A DNA stretch of 64,000 nucleotides from Rhodocyclales bacterium (lineage in GTDB: Bacteria; Pseudomonadota; Gammaproteobacteria; Burkholderiales; Rhodocyclaceae). The position numbers and the translations under genes are program-made. Positions 8,662 through 15,813 of this stretch are shown in pieces; within the stretch, counting starts at the first letter, position 1; each line of letters starts with the position of its first letter. The stretch spans positions 62,001-126,000 of the forward strand of contig JACPEH010000022.1 in the NCBI GenBank assembly GCA_016183655.1, given 5' to 3'. The notes under the pieces are model-generated. The model saw nothing but the letters and a program-made list of their open reading frames with translations. It was not told where the DNA came from and ran no database searches.

Positions 8662-9849
8662 TCACTGTTGACTTGCCGTAAAGAGTGCCTGCTCCAAGTC
8701 TGTGATCAAATCATCGACGTCTTCCAAACCAATGCAAAAACGAACCAGGACACCCGGCAACTCTGTCACGCTCGCCACATTTCGATCAAATGACAGAACA
8801 AGACTGACAGGCCCCCCCCAACTCACACCAATTCGAAAAAGTCGAAGCGAATCAATAAATTTGTCCACATAGCCAGTGTTATATTCCGGCTTGAATACAA
8901 CACTGAACAAACCTGCCGCCGCGCTGCAGTGTTGAAGCCATATATTCTGCCCGACAGCATCAGGCGCAGTCGGATGCAATACGCGATGGAACTCGCGCCG
9001 ATGGTTCGCCCACTCTACGATTTTTCTCGTCGCACTATCGTGAGCCTCATACCTAAGCCGCAAGGTATTCATCCCACTCAGAACAACACTTGCATCACGA
9101 GCACTGACACTTACTCCGAAGCGCATTCGGCACATCTGAAGCAGTGTATAAAGCTCTCTATCTTGCGTTGTCACAGACCCCATGATTACGTCCGCGGAAC
9201 CACAGGGGTACTTAGTCAGCGCCTGCACCGAGATGTCGATACCGAAGCCATACGCATCCAGTGCAATACCAGCCCCCCAGGTGTTGTCGAGTCCGACGAC
9301 AACGCCGCTTTCCTTCGCTCGCGCCGCTATCGCTTCTACATCGGGAAATTCAAAAGTAATCGAGCACGCAGCTTCCACCCATATAAGCTTTGTGTTTCTC
9401 GCAAATAACAGGGATTCCAAATTTGTCGGGTCGTAAAGCCTACAGCCAATGCCCATTGGAACAAGTTCGTGCAACACCAGCATGCGAACCGCCGGATAAA
9501 CGTTAATTGGCACCAACAGCTCATCCCCCGGTTTGAGCAGCGCGAGAAACACCTGTGCTATAGCATTAAGCCCACTTGGATATAAAAGACAGTATTGGAC
9601 ACCTTCCAGTGCGGAGATCCGTGACTCGAGAGCAAACGTCGTCGGCGTACCGTGACTCCCGTAGATGTAGCCCTCACCGCTACACCAGTTTCGCTCGCGA
9701 TAGGCTTGAGCCGAGCGAAAAAAAACAGTCGAAGCAGAAAACTGTCCTGGCTGGACACCAGAAAACCCTTCCGGCGCAACATAGTTCGGGTGTACTAATT
9801 GGGTACAAATTGCATCCGGATTTTTTTCCACTTGCTTCGCTCTCAGCAA
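8662..9849 (-). CDS. Second Cys/Met-metabolism PLP enzyme (cystathionine gamma-synthase/lyase-like, divergent)
   Basis: This 395-residue protein of the same PLP superfamily is clearly different from its plus-strand neighbour. ALTKYPCGSADV carries the PLP lysine (K213), LDNTWG (D188) the ring contact, and YGSHGTPT (63-70) replaces the usual YxRxxNPT. That change, where the classical Arg is replaced by Gly-Ser-His, may alter substrate binding. The length and the GSADVIMGS segment resemble MetC/MetB-type enzymes, which catalyse beta/gamma elimination or replacement on cysteine and homocysteine derivatives. An in-frame TAG lies a few codons upstream. The first start is TTG 9849 preceded by AGGACAGAG; a GTG at 9831 is an alternative. 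It is 39 nt downstream of the hydroxylase-like gene, and convergent with the MetY-like gene across 64 nt. Confidence 0.82.
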   Translation of the reverse strand: MLRAKQVEKNPDAICTQLVHPNYVAPEGFSGVQPGQFSASTVFFRSAQAYRERNWCSGEGYIYGSHGTPTTFALESRISALEGVQYCLLYPSGLNAIAQVFLALLKPGDELLVPINVYPAVRMLVLHELVPMGIGCRLYDPTNLESLLFARNTKLIWVEAACSITFEFPDVEAIAARAKESGVVVGLDNTWGAGIALDAYGFGIDISVQALTKYPCGSADVIMGSVTTQDRELYTLLQMCRMRFGVSVSARDASVVLSGMNTLRLRYEAHDSATRKIVEWANHRREFHRVLHPTAPDAVGQNIWLQHCSAAAGLFSVVFKPEYNTGYVDKFIDSLRLFRIGVSWGGPVSLVLSFDRNVASVTELPGVLVRFCIGLEDVDDLITDLEQALFTASQQ

Positions 9850-9888
9850 CTCTGTCCTGTCGTCCGCCTATCTGTATTCGGCCCATCG

Positions 9889-10554
9889 CTAGCCGACAGA
9901 GGAGTATGTAATCTCCTCCGGTATTAGCTCATCCACTAGATAAGTCGTAACAAGCAGCAATGCATCATTATTGCCACGGTTAAAGTAGGCATGAGGCAAT
10001 ACGTTCGAAAATTCAAATAGCTCCCGCCGCTTCAACGGGGCGCGATGTCCGCATATCAAGAATTCATCCTCGGGATTGAAGCGCAGAGGCAAAATCGTTC
10101 GCCTGGATGCGTGCAGCTCAACTAGACCCAGCTGAATCTCGGGCAAAGACAAATCTACACGAGCACCTTTCAAAAAGACGGGGCCATCAACATGGTAGCC
10201 TACGCATCCTCCCGCGCGGATCGCATACCAGCCCATCTTGACCGTTAGCCCACTGCCAAAATTGCCAGAATGCATTGCGCCCCAGCCGGAAATCAAAGCA
10301 ACTAGTTGAGGATCAGTCAGTACGCAGTCATCGATCTTTACTGCATCGAATTCAAAACCGCTATCGCTTCGCTTGAAATGTTCTGTGGTCGCTATCTGCC
10401 CCTCATTCATCAGAATATGAAAGGCAACATTCTGATGTTCTTCGTCAAGAAAAACACCTTTATTGTGCCAGAATGGATGACAGTCAATTACCGCTTGCCA
10501 AGCGCTATCATCGAGTCGCGCGAGTGGTTGATAAAGTCGACGGGGAAGGTACAC
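9889..10554 (-). CDS. Aspartyl/asparaginyl beta-hydroxylase-like Fe(II)/2-oxoglutarate oxygenase
   Basis: This 221-residue protein carries the facial triad and cofactor residues of Fe(II)/2OG oxygenases: GYHVDG (H121, D123), then LPHAYFNRG (H188, with N192 and R193 after it), spaced as in the Asp/Asn beta-hydroxylase group. The segment FLICGH and FEFSNVLPH also resembles the end of that fold. These enzymes hydroxylate beta-carbons of peptide or amino-acid side chains, so this could act on the precursor or on an attached residue; the substrate is inferred. The start is GTG 10554 with AAGG at correct spacing. It lies downstream of the precursor ORF and its terminator, and upstream of the second PLP enzyme, in one minus-strand transcription unit. 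No signal peptide, so cytoplasmic. Confidence 0.72.
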   Translation of the reverse strand: MYLPRRLYQPLARLDDSAWQAVIDCHPFWHNKGVFLDEEHQNVAFHILMNEGQIATTEHFKRSDSGFEFDAVKIDDCVLTDPQLVALISGWGAMHSGNFGSGLTVKMGWYAIRAGGCVGYHVDGPVFLKGARVDLSLPEIQLGLVELHASRRTILPLRFNPEDEFLICGHRAPLKRRELFEFSNVLPHAYFNRGNNDALLLVTTYLVDELIPEEITYSSVG

Positions 10555-10636
10555 GTTAAGCCTTAAAGCGATTCAATACATATGCCATACGCATTTCAAT
10601 GGCGCACGACACCGGGCAAGCGCTATTTGCACGAGT

Positions 10637-10663
10637 AAAAAGTCCCGACCAAGTTATCGGGAC
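10637..10663 (-). terminator. Intrinsic terminator after the precursor ORF
   Basis: Read on the minus strand, GTCCCGA, an 8-nt loop and TCGGGAC form a perfect 7-bp stem (10642-10648 with 10657-10663) followed directly by five T. It lies 175 nt downstream of the precursor stop and 82 nt before the hydroxylase-like start. A partial terminator here would give more precursor than enzyme transcript, an arrangement common in RiPP operons. Confidence 0.75.
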
Positions 10664-10838
10664 ATCGGCGCATAGCTAAAGCACAACATTGTCAGCGCCC
10701 CTTGCCCCAAACAGCCAGGTTGCGCAAAGATCGGAAATCCGAAAACGAACAGACATCGGTCTAGAGCACGGAGCAGAGGCGACACACGTTACAAATTCTT
10801 CAAGTAACGCGGCCACCCTGAGTTGCCAAATTCTACGG

Positions 10839-11027
10839 TTAGTACCCGCCGCATGATGTTGCGGTTTTCACCAGCTCAGCACGCGCACTCAGCCGATCCG
10901 AAGGCATTGCCGGGGGCTCCGGGATAACTAGATCAACAGACCACGCCTTAGCCGCCACTTCCGTCAATCCAAGCACAGACTCCGGTACAAACCGAACTGT
11001 CGATTCATGATGAACGCTAATACTCAT
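10839..11027 (-). CDS. Candidate RiPP precursor peptide, 62 residues
   Basis: The start is ATG 11027, preceded by GTGGAGGATGT, the best ribosome site in the region; the longer open frame to 11096 has no such site. The peptide begins MSISVHHESTVRF, has an acidic/hydrophobic leader-like half, a Pro-rich hinge (VIPEPPAMP, about 34-42), an Arg/Ala stretch, and ends TATSCGGY. The only cysteine is C59, four from the end, next to S58, T57 and T55, the residue types YcaO enzymes act on. Size, leader/core layout, strong translation signal, terminator and five adjacent modifying enzymes all fit a RiPP precursor, or a carrier peptide on which a small molecule is built. I do not recognise the family, so the role is inferred from features and context. 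No protease or exporter is next to it. Confidence 0.65.
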   Translation of the reverse strand: MSISVHHESTVRFVPESVLGLTEVAAKAWSVDLVIPEPPAMPSDRLSARAELVKTATSCGGY

Positions 11028-11064
11028 ACATCCTCCACTTCGAAATTTAATAAAATATACCAAC

Positions 11065-11080
11065 GGCAATAACTTTGCCA
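11065..11080 (-). promoter_or_regulatory. Candidate sigma-54 (-24/-12) promoter for the precursor
   Basis: The minus strand reads TGGCAAAGTTATTGCC. This matches the sigma-54 pattern TGGCA-N6-TTGC, with the essential GG and GC exactly 10 nt apart. It ends about 37 nt before the precursor start, leaving room for a transcription start and the GGAGG site. If real, the peptide locus would need an enhancer-binding activator, and none is encoded in the window. A sigma-70 promoter in the same AT-rich stretch cannot be excluded. Confidence 0.45.
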
Positions 11081-11135
11081 CACAAGCGCAGATCATCCAT
11101 AGCTATACACTTGAACGCCACACAAAAAACATCCA

Positions 11136-11150
11136 GTCGCGATATGCGAC
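11136..11150. promoter_or_regulatory. Inverted repeat, possible activator site
   Basis: GTCGC-GATAT-GCGAC is a perfect 5-bp dyad with a 5-nt centre. It lies about 55 bp upstream of the sigma-54-like element. Position and symmetry suit a regulator-binding site, but a dyad this short can arise by chance. Confidence 0.3.
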
Positions 11151-11430
11151 CAGCACCACATCCATAAGAGCACGAATCAAAAACTCAAAGTCCGATTTGG
11201 CGCAAGTTCTGAGCACCGCCATTTGCGCTACGCCAACAACAATTAAATATATCCGTATAGATAGCCGATTGTTTAGCATCCCAACTGACGATCGAGTATC
11301 AGGGAACTGTCACATTCCGAGCGCCATGCACTACAAGGCAAGTTACTTATGATAAAGTGCGCGCCGATTAAATAGCACAACGCAGTTTATGTAACGCATT
11401 GTTTTTTATAGCTAATGCACCTGAGAAAGA

Positions 11431-11479
11431 TCTGACTACGACCTTCGGATCGTGGATTCAAATCCTGTCGGGCGCACTA
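11431..11479 (+). pseudogene. Degenerate 3' half of tRNA-Arg (probable ACG anticodon), attachment-site remnant
   Basis: TCTGACTACGA matches the anticodon arm of bacterial tRNA-Arg(ACG). Farther on, CGTGGATTCAAATCC and TGTCGGGCGCACTA match its T-arm and 3' acceptor strand, with CTA where CCA is expected. The variable region is scrambled, the T-stem has a mismatch, and the matching 5' acceptor strand is missing apart from a TAGCT near 11409. It is therefore not a functional tRNA. Such 3' fragments are left at the far end of elements integrated into tRNA genes. It sits where base composition changes from island-like to core-like. Confidence 0.5.
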
Positions 11480-11486
11480 GGTTAAT

Positions 11487-11512
11487 AAGCCGATTTCTCA
11501 CGGAATCGGCTT
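11487..11512 (+). terminator. Hairpin terminator-like element after the tRNA remnant
   Basis: AAGCCGATT, an 8-nt loop and AATCGGCTT form a perfect 9-bp stem 8 nt after the tRNA-like 3' end. The trailing T-run is interrupted (AGTTGATTTT). This is the usual position for a tRNA terminator and may have been carried along with the tRNA fragment. Confidence 0.55.
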
Positions 11513-11534
11513 AGTTGATTTTCAGGTACCCAAC

Positions 11535-12833
11535 ATGCCCGTCGGAATCATCGAATCGCTGGACCACGAAGCGCGTGGCATCACGCGCCTCGAAGGCAAG
11601 ACCGTCTTCGTCGAGGGCGCGCTGCCGCTCGAAGAGGTGGAGTACTCCAGCTACCGCAAGAAACCGAGCTACGAACTGGCGCAAGTGACGCGCGTCATCC
11701 GCGCTTCCGGCGACCGCGTCTCGCCGGCCTGCCCGCATTTCGGCGTCTGCGGCGGCTGCAGCATGCAGCACGCCGACCATCCGGCGCAGATCGCCGCCAA
11801 GCAGCGGGTACTCGAAGACAACCTGTGGCACATCGGACGAGTCAAGCCGGAACAACTCTATTCGCCAATCTACGGTGAGCAGTGGGGCTACCGCCACCGC
11901 GCCCGGGTCAGCGTCCGCCTGGTACCGAAGAAAGGCGGCATGCTGGTCGGCTTCCACGAAAAGCGGAGCAGCTTCATCGCCGACATGCGCGAATGCCGCA
12001 ATCTGCCGCGCCACGTTTCCGATCTGCTCATGCCCTTGCGCGAACTGACCGGCAACTTGTCGATCCGCGACCGCCTGCCGCAGGTCGAGGTGGCGGTAGG
12101 CGACCGCTGCACGGTACTGGTACTGCGCATCCTCGAACCGTTGAACGGAAATGACGAGGCGCTGCTCAAGGCGTTTGCCGACCGCCACAGGGTGCAGATC
12201 TACCTGCAGCCGAAGGGGCCGGACACTGTGACCCGTTTCTATCCGGAAACGGGCGAACCATTGAGCTACCGCCTCCCGGAATTCGATCTGGAGCTGTTTT
12301 TTTCGCCGACCGAGTTCACCCAGGTCAATCCCGCGATCAACCAGATACTCCTGCGCCGGGCGATGGCGCTGCTCTCGCCCCGGCCCGGAGAACGCGTCGC
12401 CGACATGTTCTGCGGACTGGGTAACTTCACGCTGCCGATCGCTCGTCTAGGCGCCCGCGTCGTCGGCATCGAAGGCAGCGCCGCACTGGTCCGGCGCGCA
12501 GCGGAAAATGCCGCTGCCAACGGACTCTCGGCCAATACCGAGTTCGGCGTCGCCAACCTGTTCGAAGCCACCGAGGAAAGCCTCTCCGCACTCGGGCATT
12601 TCGACAAGATGCTGATCGACCCGCCGCGCGAAGGCGCTGTCGAACTGGTGAAGGCACTCGGCCCAAACGGTCCGCAGCGCATCGTCTACGTCTCGTGCAA
12701 CCCGGCGACGCTGGCCCGCGATGCCGCAGTGCTCACGAACCAGCAGGGCTATCGCATGCGCGGCGCCGGCATCGTGAACATGTTCCCGAACACCTCGCAC
12801 GTCGAATCGATCGCACTGTTCGAGCGCACATAA
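11535..12833 (+). CDS. rlmD: 23S rRNA (uracil-1939-C5)-methyltransferase RlmD
   Basis: RlmD methylates U1939 of 23S rRNA using SAM and carries a 4Fe-4S cluster. The 432-residue product starts with a TRAM-like RNA-binding segment (about 1-55). It then shows cluster cysteines in [10 protein letters not shown] (about 73-82), a SAM-binding [13 protein letters not shown] segment near 295, and an IDPPREG block followed by [11 protein letters not shown] with the catalytic Cys near 390. The length and these motifs are those of RlmD rather than TrmA or RlmC. The start ATG 11535 follows a weak site. It is the first core gene after the tRNA remnant, with much higher G+C than the genes to its left. Confidence 0.93.
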   Translation: MPVGIIESLDHEARGITRLEGKTVFVEGALPLEEVEYSSYRKKPSYELAQVTRVIRASGDRVSPACPHFGVCGGCSMQHADHPAQIAAKQRVLEDNLWHIGRVKPEQLYSPIYGEQWGYRHRARVSVRLVPKKGGMLVGFHEKRSSFIADMRECRNLPRHVSDLLMPLRELTGNLSIRDRLPQVEVAVGDRCTVLVLRILEPLNGNDEALLKAFADRHRVQIYLQPKGPDTVTRFYPETGEPLSYRLPEFDLELFFSPTEFTQVNPAINQILLRRAMALLSPRPGERVADMFCGLGNFTLPIARLGARVVGIEGSAALVRRAAENAAANGLSANTEFGVANLFEATEESLSALGHFDKMLIDPPREGAVELVKALGPNGPQRIVYVSCNPATLARDAAVLTNQQGYRMRGAGIVNMFPNTSHVESIALFERT

Positions 12834-12909
12834 ATGAACGGGGGGGCGTCGTGCGCAGACGCGGCAATGACGCCTTGCCCCGACTTTCAGGCGCTGCTAT
12901 GGTTTGCTG

Positions 12910-13389
12910 ATGCCAAGCGAGCGACTGCTGACCTCCTGGACCGACTACGAAACGATCGTCGGGCAATTGCTGCCGATGGCGCAGTATTCCGTCGCGATTT
13001 TCGACCGCGACCTAACCGCGCTTCAGCTTGAAAGGCCTGCGGTCAACGAGGCGCTGGCGGCCTTCCTCAGACGCTCGCCCGATGCGCTGCTGCGCATTGC
13101 CGTGCAGTCGGCGCAGTTGGCCTGCACACGCAGTCCGCGGCTGATGCAGCTGCTGCGCCGGTCGGCGCACAATTTCCACTTGGTCGAAGTACCGCCGCAC
13201 CTCGCCCGCCTGAGCGACTCGCTGCTGTTGGTCGACGGCGCACACGGCCTCATCCGCTTTCATCAGGACCATCCGCGCGGCAAGGAAATCCTTTCCAGCC
13301 CCGAGGGCTGCCAGCCCTACTGCAAGCGTTTCGAGGAAATCTGGAGCGAAGGCGGCACACCGATCAGCGCCTCCACCCTTGGCCTGTAG
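12910..13389 (+). CDS. Conserved hypothetical protein, DUF7931-like
   Basis: A 159-residue soluble protein of unknown function that commonly sits near acetyltransferase or rRNA-modification genes in Betaproteobacteria (from memory). AIFDRDLTALQLERPAVNEAL and the later LLVDGAHGLIRFHQ resemble a degenerate phospholipase-D-like fold, but no HKD motif is present. I chose ATG 12910; TTG 12904 in the same frame is possible. It follows rlmD by 76 nt on the same strand and may be co-transcribed. Confidence 0.65.
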   Translation: MPSERLLTSWTDYETIVGQLLPMAQYSVAIFDRDLTALQLERPAVNEALAAFLRRSPDALLRIAVQSAQLACTRSPRLMQLLRRSAHNFHLVEVPPHLARLSDSLLLVDGAHGLIRFHQDHPRGKEILSSPEGCQPYCKRFEEIWSEGGTPISASTLGL

Positions 13390-13540
13390 CTTGTCAGACA
13401 AGGCTTCAACGCGCCGGCATAGCCGGCCGTTTCCTATGAAGGAGAATCGATTAGTGCTATCATTTTAGGCTGACTGGCTAACGCTGGTCGGCCAAATTTG
13501 GTAATGCTTTCTCGTTTCTTTATCGATAAGGAAATACAAA

Positions 13541-13804
13541 ATGAACCGTTCTCTCCTCGTTGCTGCCCTGATCGCCCTCGCCGTTACCGCTTGCGGCAAG
13601 AAAGAAGAAGCTCCGGCCGCCGCTGCTCCGGCTCCGGCTCCCGCCGCTGCTCCGGCCCCGGCTGCTGCTCCTGCCGCCGCCCCGGCTGCTGACGCCGCCA
13701 AGCCGGCCGAAGGCGCTGCCCCGGCTGCTGCTCCTGCTGCTGACGCCGCCAAGCCGGCCGAAGCTGCTCCGGCCGCCGCTCCGGCTGCCCCGGAAAAGAA
13801 GTAA
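13541..13804 (+). CDS. Ala/Pro-rich small lipoprotein
   Basis: The 87-residue product begins MNRSLLVAALIALAVTACGKK, a lipoprotein signal with lipobox VTAC, so the mature protein would be lipid-anchored at Cys18. Everything after KKEE is Ala/Pro low complexity with two near-identical blocks (PAADAAKPAE), as in extended periplasmic linkers. No enzymatic domain is present. It is preceded by AAGGAAAT and followed by a strong terminator, so it is a single-gene unit. The repetitive DNA makes length variation between strains likely. Confidence 0.75.
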   Translation: MNRSLLVAALIALAVTACGKKEEAPAAAAPAPAPAAAPAPAAAPAAAPAADAAKPAEGAAPAAAPAADAAKPAEAAPAAAPAAPEKK

Positions 13805-13822
13805 TTCGGCTTCTGCCGTAAT

Positions 13823-13853
13823 AAAAAAGCCGGTCGCAAGACCGGCTTTTTCG
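13823..13853 (+). terminator. Intrinsic terminator after the small lipoprotein gene
   Basis: AGCCGGTC-GCAA-GACCGGCT forms an 8-bp stem with a GNRA-type loop, flanked by A6 on the left and T5 on the right. It can therefore work in both directions, between the lipoprotein gene and the convergent MBL-fold gene. Confidence 0.9.
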
Positions 13854-13881
13854 TTTTCTGTCGCACACGGGCATCTTTGCG

Positions 13882-14649
13882 TCAGCAGATCTGCCGCCAG
13901 TCGAACCCGTTCTCCTGATCGGCAACGCCGATCCATTCCGGCGCACAATTCAACACGTCCGATAGCGCTCCGGTCGCCAGCTCCACCCGGTTGTTCTGTT
14001 CCGACAGATGGGCCGCAACGACATGCTGCAACCGGCTGACGTCGACCTGCGCCAGCAGCGAGGCCGCCGTGGCATTGTCGAGGTGCCCCAGGCGTCCGGA
14101 AATCCTTCGCTTCAAGGACGGAGGATAGCTCGACCCGGCGAGCAGCCCGGCATCGTGATTGCACTCCAGCATCAGCGCGTCGCAGGCATCGAGCATCGCC
14201 AGCAGATGGGGTGTCAGGCTGCCAGCATCGGTCAGTACGCCGAAACGCCGTGCGCCATCGGCAAAGACGAATTGGACGGGCTCGCGGGCATCGTGCGGCA
14301 CCGGATAGGGAAGGATCTGCAGGTCACCGAGAACGTAGGGGGTATGTCCGTCGATCAGCGAGAGCGGCGGCATTTCCCCCCGCAGCTCGGGCGCCGCCGC
14401 CAGCGTGCCATGCGTCAGCCAGACCGAAAGGCCGTAACGCCGGGCGAACTTGAAGACGCCGGCGATATGGTCGCTATGCTCGTGGGTAACCAGGATCGCC
14501 GACAGCGATTCCGGCTCGACGGAGAGGCGTTCCAGCCGGCGGACGGTGTCGCGGATACCGAAGCCGCAGTCGAGGAGCACTCGCGTGCTCCCCGCCTCGA
14601 CCACCAACGCATTGCCCCGGCTGCCGCTGCCGAGCGATGCGAAGCGCAT
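13882..14649 (-). CDS. MBL-fold metallo-hydrolase (YycJ/WalJ-like)
   Basis: A 255-residue metallo-beta-lactamase-fold hydrolase. SLGSGSRGN (6-14) is typical of the YycJ-like group, and THEHSDH (55-61) is the zinc-binding HxHxDH motif. Later ligands are seen in VPHDAREP, LTDAGS and LECNHD. Members are predicted cytoplasmic nucleases or phosphodiesterases. The ATG overlaps the bamC stop (TGATG), so it is translationally coupled as the third gene of dapA-bamC-MBL. A GTG one codon earlier is also possible. Confidence 0.85.
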   Translation of the reverse strand: MRFASLGSGSRGNALVVEAGSTRVLLDCGFGIRDTVRRLERLSVEPESLSAILVTHEHSDHIAGVFKFARRYGLSVWLTHGTLAAAPELRGEMPPLSLIDGHTPYVLGDLQILPYPVPHDAREPVQFVFADGARRFGVLTDAGSLTPHLLAMLDACDALMLECNHDAGLLAGSSYPPSLKRRISGRLGHLDNATAASLLAQVDVSRLQHVVAAHLSEQNNRVELATGALSDVLNCAPEWIGVADQENGFDWRQIC

Positions 14650-15797
14650 CACTTCAGCTGTTCGTGGAGCAGCCCGAGGATCTTTCGTGCGGTTTCGGAG
14701 TTGTCTACACCGCCTTCACGCGACAGGACCTGGACCGTCGATACGCTGGAACCATCGGCCACATGGATGCGGTACTGCATCTTCGACAACGCGGTCACGT
14801 CGCTGCCCTTGAACGGGTTGAGCTTGGCCAGCCAGCCCTCGCCGTCCTTCTTCGAGGAAACATCGGCTTCCGGATCGACATAGCGGACGAAATAGAGCCC
14901 CTTCGAACGGTCGCGATCCTCGACGGTGAAGCCGACGCGATCGAGCGCCAGGCCGACGCGCCGCCAGGCGCGATCGAAACGTTCCTGCACTTCGAGGGCG
15001 CCAGCACCGTCGGCAGCGCGAACGATCTTCGCCCGCTCGGCGGGCGGACGCTCCTGGGCGGCCACGATATCCGCCGTCGCGCGCTTCTCTTCGGAACCGA
15101 AGCGCACCATCAGGCGGCGCAGCATTTCCGCTTCCAGTTCCGGATCGGCGGGACGTGGCTGCCATTTCGTCTGGTCCTTGCCTTCGGAGACGAAGATTTC
15201 ATACATGCCGCGATGGCTGATGAAGATGTCGGTCGTTCCCGGCTCGGTACCCGGCTCCAGGCGGGTGCGGAACTTGTCGCGCTCGGCCGTCGAGTACACG
15301 GAATCGATGACTTTGCCGAGGAAGTTGCGGATGAAATCCTGCGGGATCTTGGCGCGGTTTTCCGCCCAGTCCGTCTCCATCACGCCGGCTTCCGGCAGTT
15401 CGAGCTTGATCAGGAAACCGGTTTCCTGCCAGAACTCCTTGACCACGTCCCAGTGCTTGTCAGGCGCGCCGCCGACGACCAGCCAGCGCTGGTTGCCGGA
15501 ACGTTCGATGCGGACCTTGTCGACCTGCGGCAGGACATCGCTGCCCTTGGCGGCGCGCCCTTCCGGCGAACGCTCGTTGGCGTAGGCGGAGAAGGTGGCC
15601 TTCCCCTTGCCGCCGACGTCCGGCACGGCGAAACGGTCATCGCGCGCCGGCGCAACCAGATCGGGCGGTGTTTCCAGCGACGGCGCCTTCCCTGCCGATT
15701 TGTACTCGACTTTTTTCGTCTCAAGACCGACCGACCCGCAGGCGGTCAGCAAAGCCAGCGCCGACAGTACGGCGACACGCAACACGGCACACTTCAT
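14649..15797 (-). CDS. bamC: Outer membrane protein assembly factor BamC
   Basis: BamC is a lipoprotein subunit of the beta-barrel assembly complex at the inner face of the outer membrane. The 382-residue product starts MKCAVLRVAVLSALALLTACGS, with lipobox LTAC. An unstructured segment (about 20-75) precedes the two helix-grip domains (about 95-210 and 270-380). SGNQRWLVVGG and the W/F-rich DVVKEFWQETGFLI segment match family hallmarks. I started at the M before KCAVLR (15797) because it gives a proper lipoprotein signal; an upstream in-frame ATG at 15821 would overlap dapA. The gene lies directly after dapA, as in E. coli and many Proteobacteria. Confidence 0.9.
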   Translation of the reverse strand: MKCAVLRVAVLSALALLTACGSVGLETKKVEYKSAGKAPSLETPPDLVAPARDDRFAVPDVGGKGKATFSAYANERSPEGRAAKGSDVLPQVDKVRIERSGNQRWLVVGGAPDKHWDVVKEFWQETGFLIKLELPEAGVMETDWAENRAKIPQDFIRNFLGKVIDSVYSTAERDKFRTRLEPGTEPGTTDIFISHRGMYEIFVSEGKDQTKWQPRPADPELEAEMLRRLMVRFGSEEKRATADIVAAQERPPAERAKIVRAADGAGALEVQERFDRAWRRVGLALDRVGFTVEDRDRSKGLYFVRYVDPEADVSSKKDGEGWLAKLNPFKGSDVTALSKMQYRIHVADGSSVSTVQVLSREGGVDNSETARKILGLLHEQLK

Positions 15798-15813
15798 GAA
15801 ATGGAAATCCTGA

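Larger units (their letters stand above)
11028..11430. other. AT-rich intergenic region upstream of the precursor
   Basis: About 400 bp without a convincing gene on either strand. It contains the sigma-54-like site and the dyad listed separately, and further imperfect inverted repeats near 11198-11235. A+T content is clearly higher than in the core chromosome to the right. Confidence 0.5.

Noticed and set aside
10676-10756. Second small precursor of 26 residues on the minus strand
   Set aside because: No ribosome site, no relation to the 62-residue peptide, and it lies between the precursor and its terminator where short open frames are expected by chance.
11403-11479. Intact tRNA gene
   Set aside because: No 5' acceptor strand pairs with the 3' end, the T-stem has a mismatch and the anticodon stem cannot be closed.
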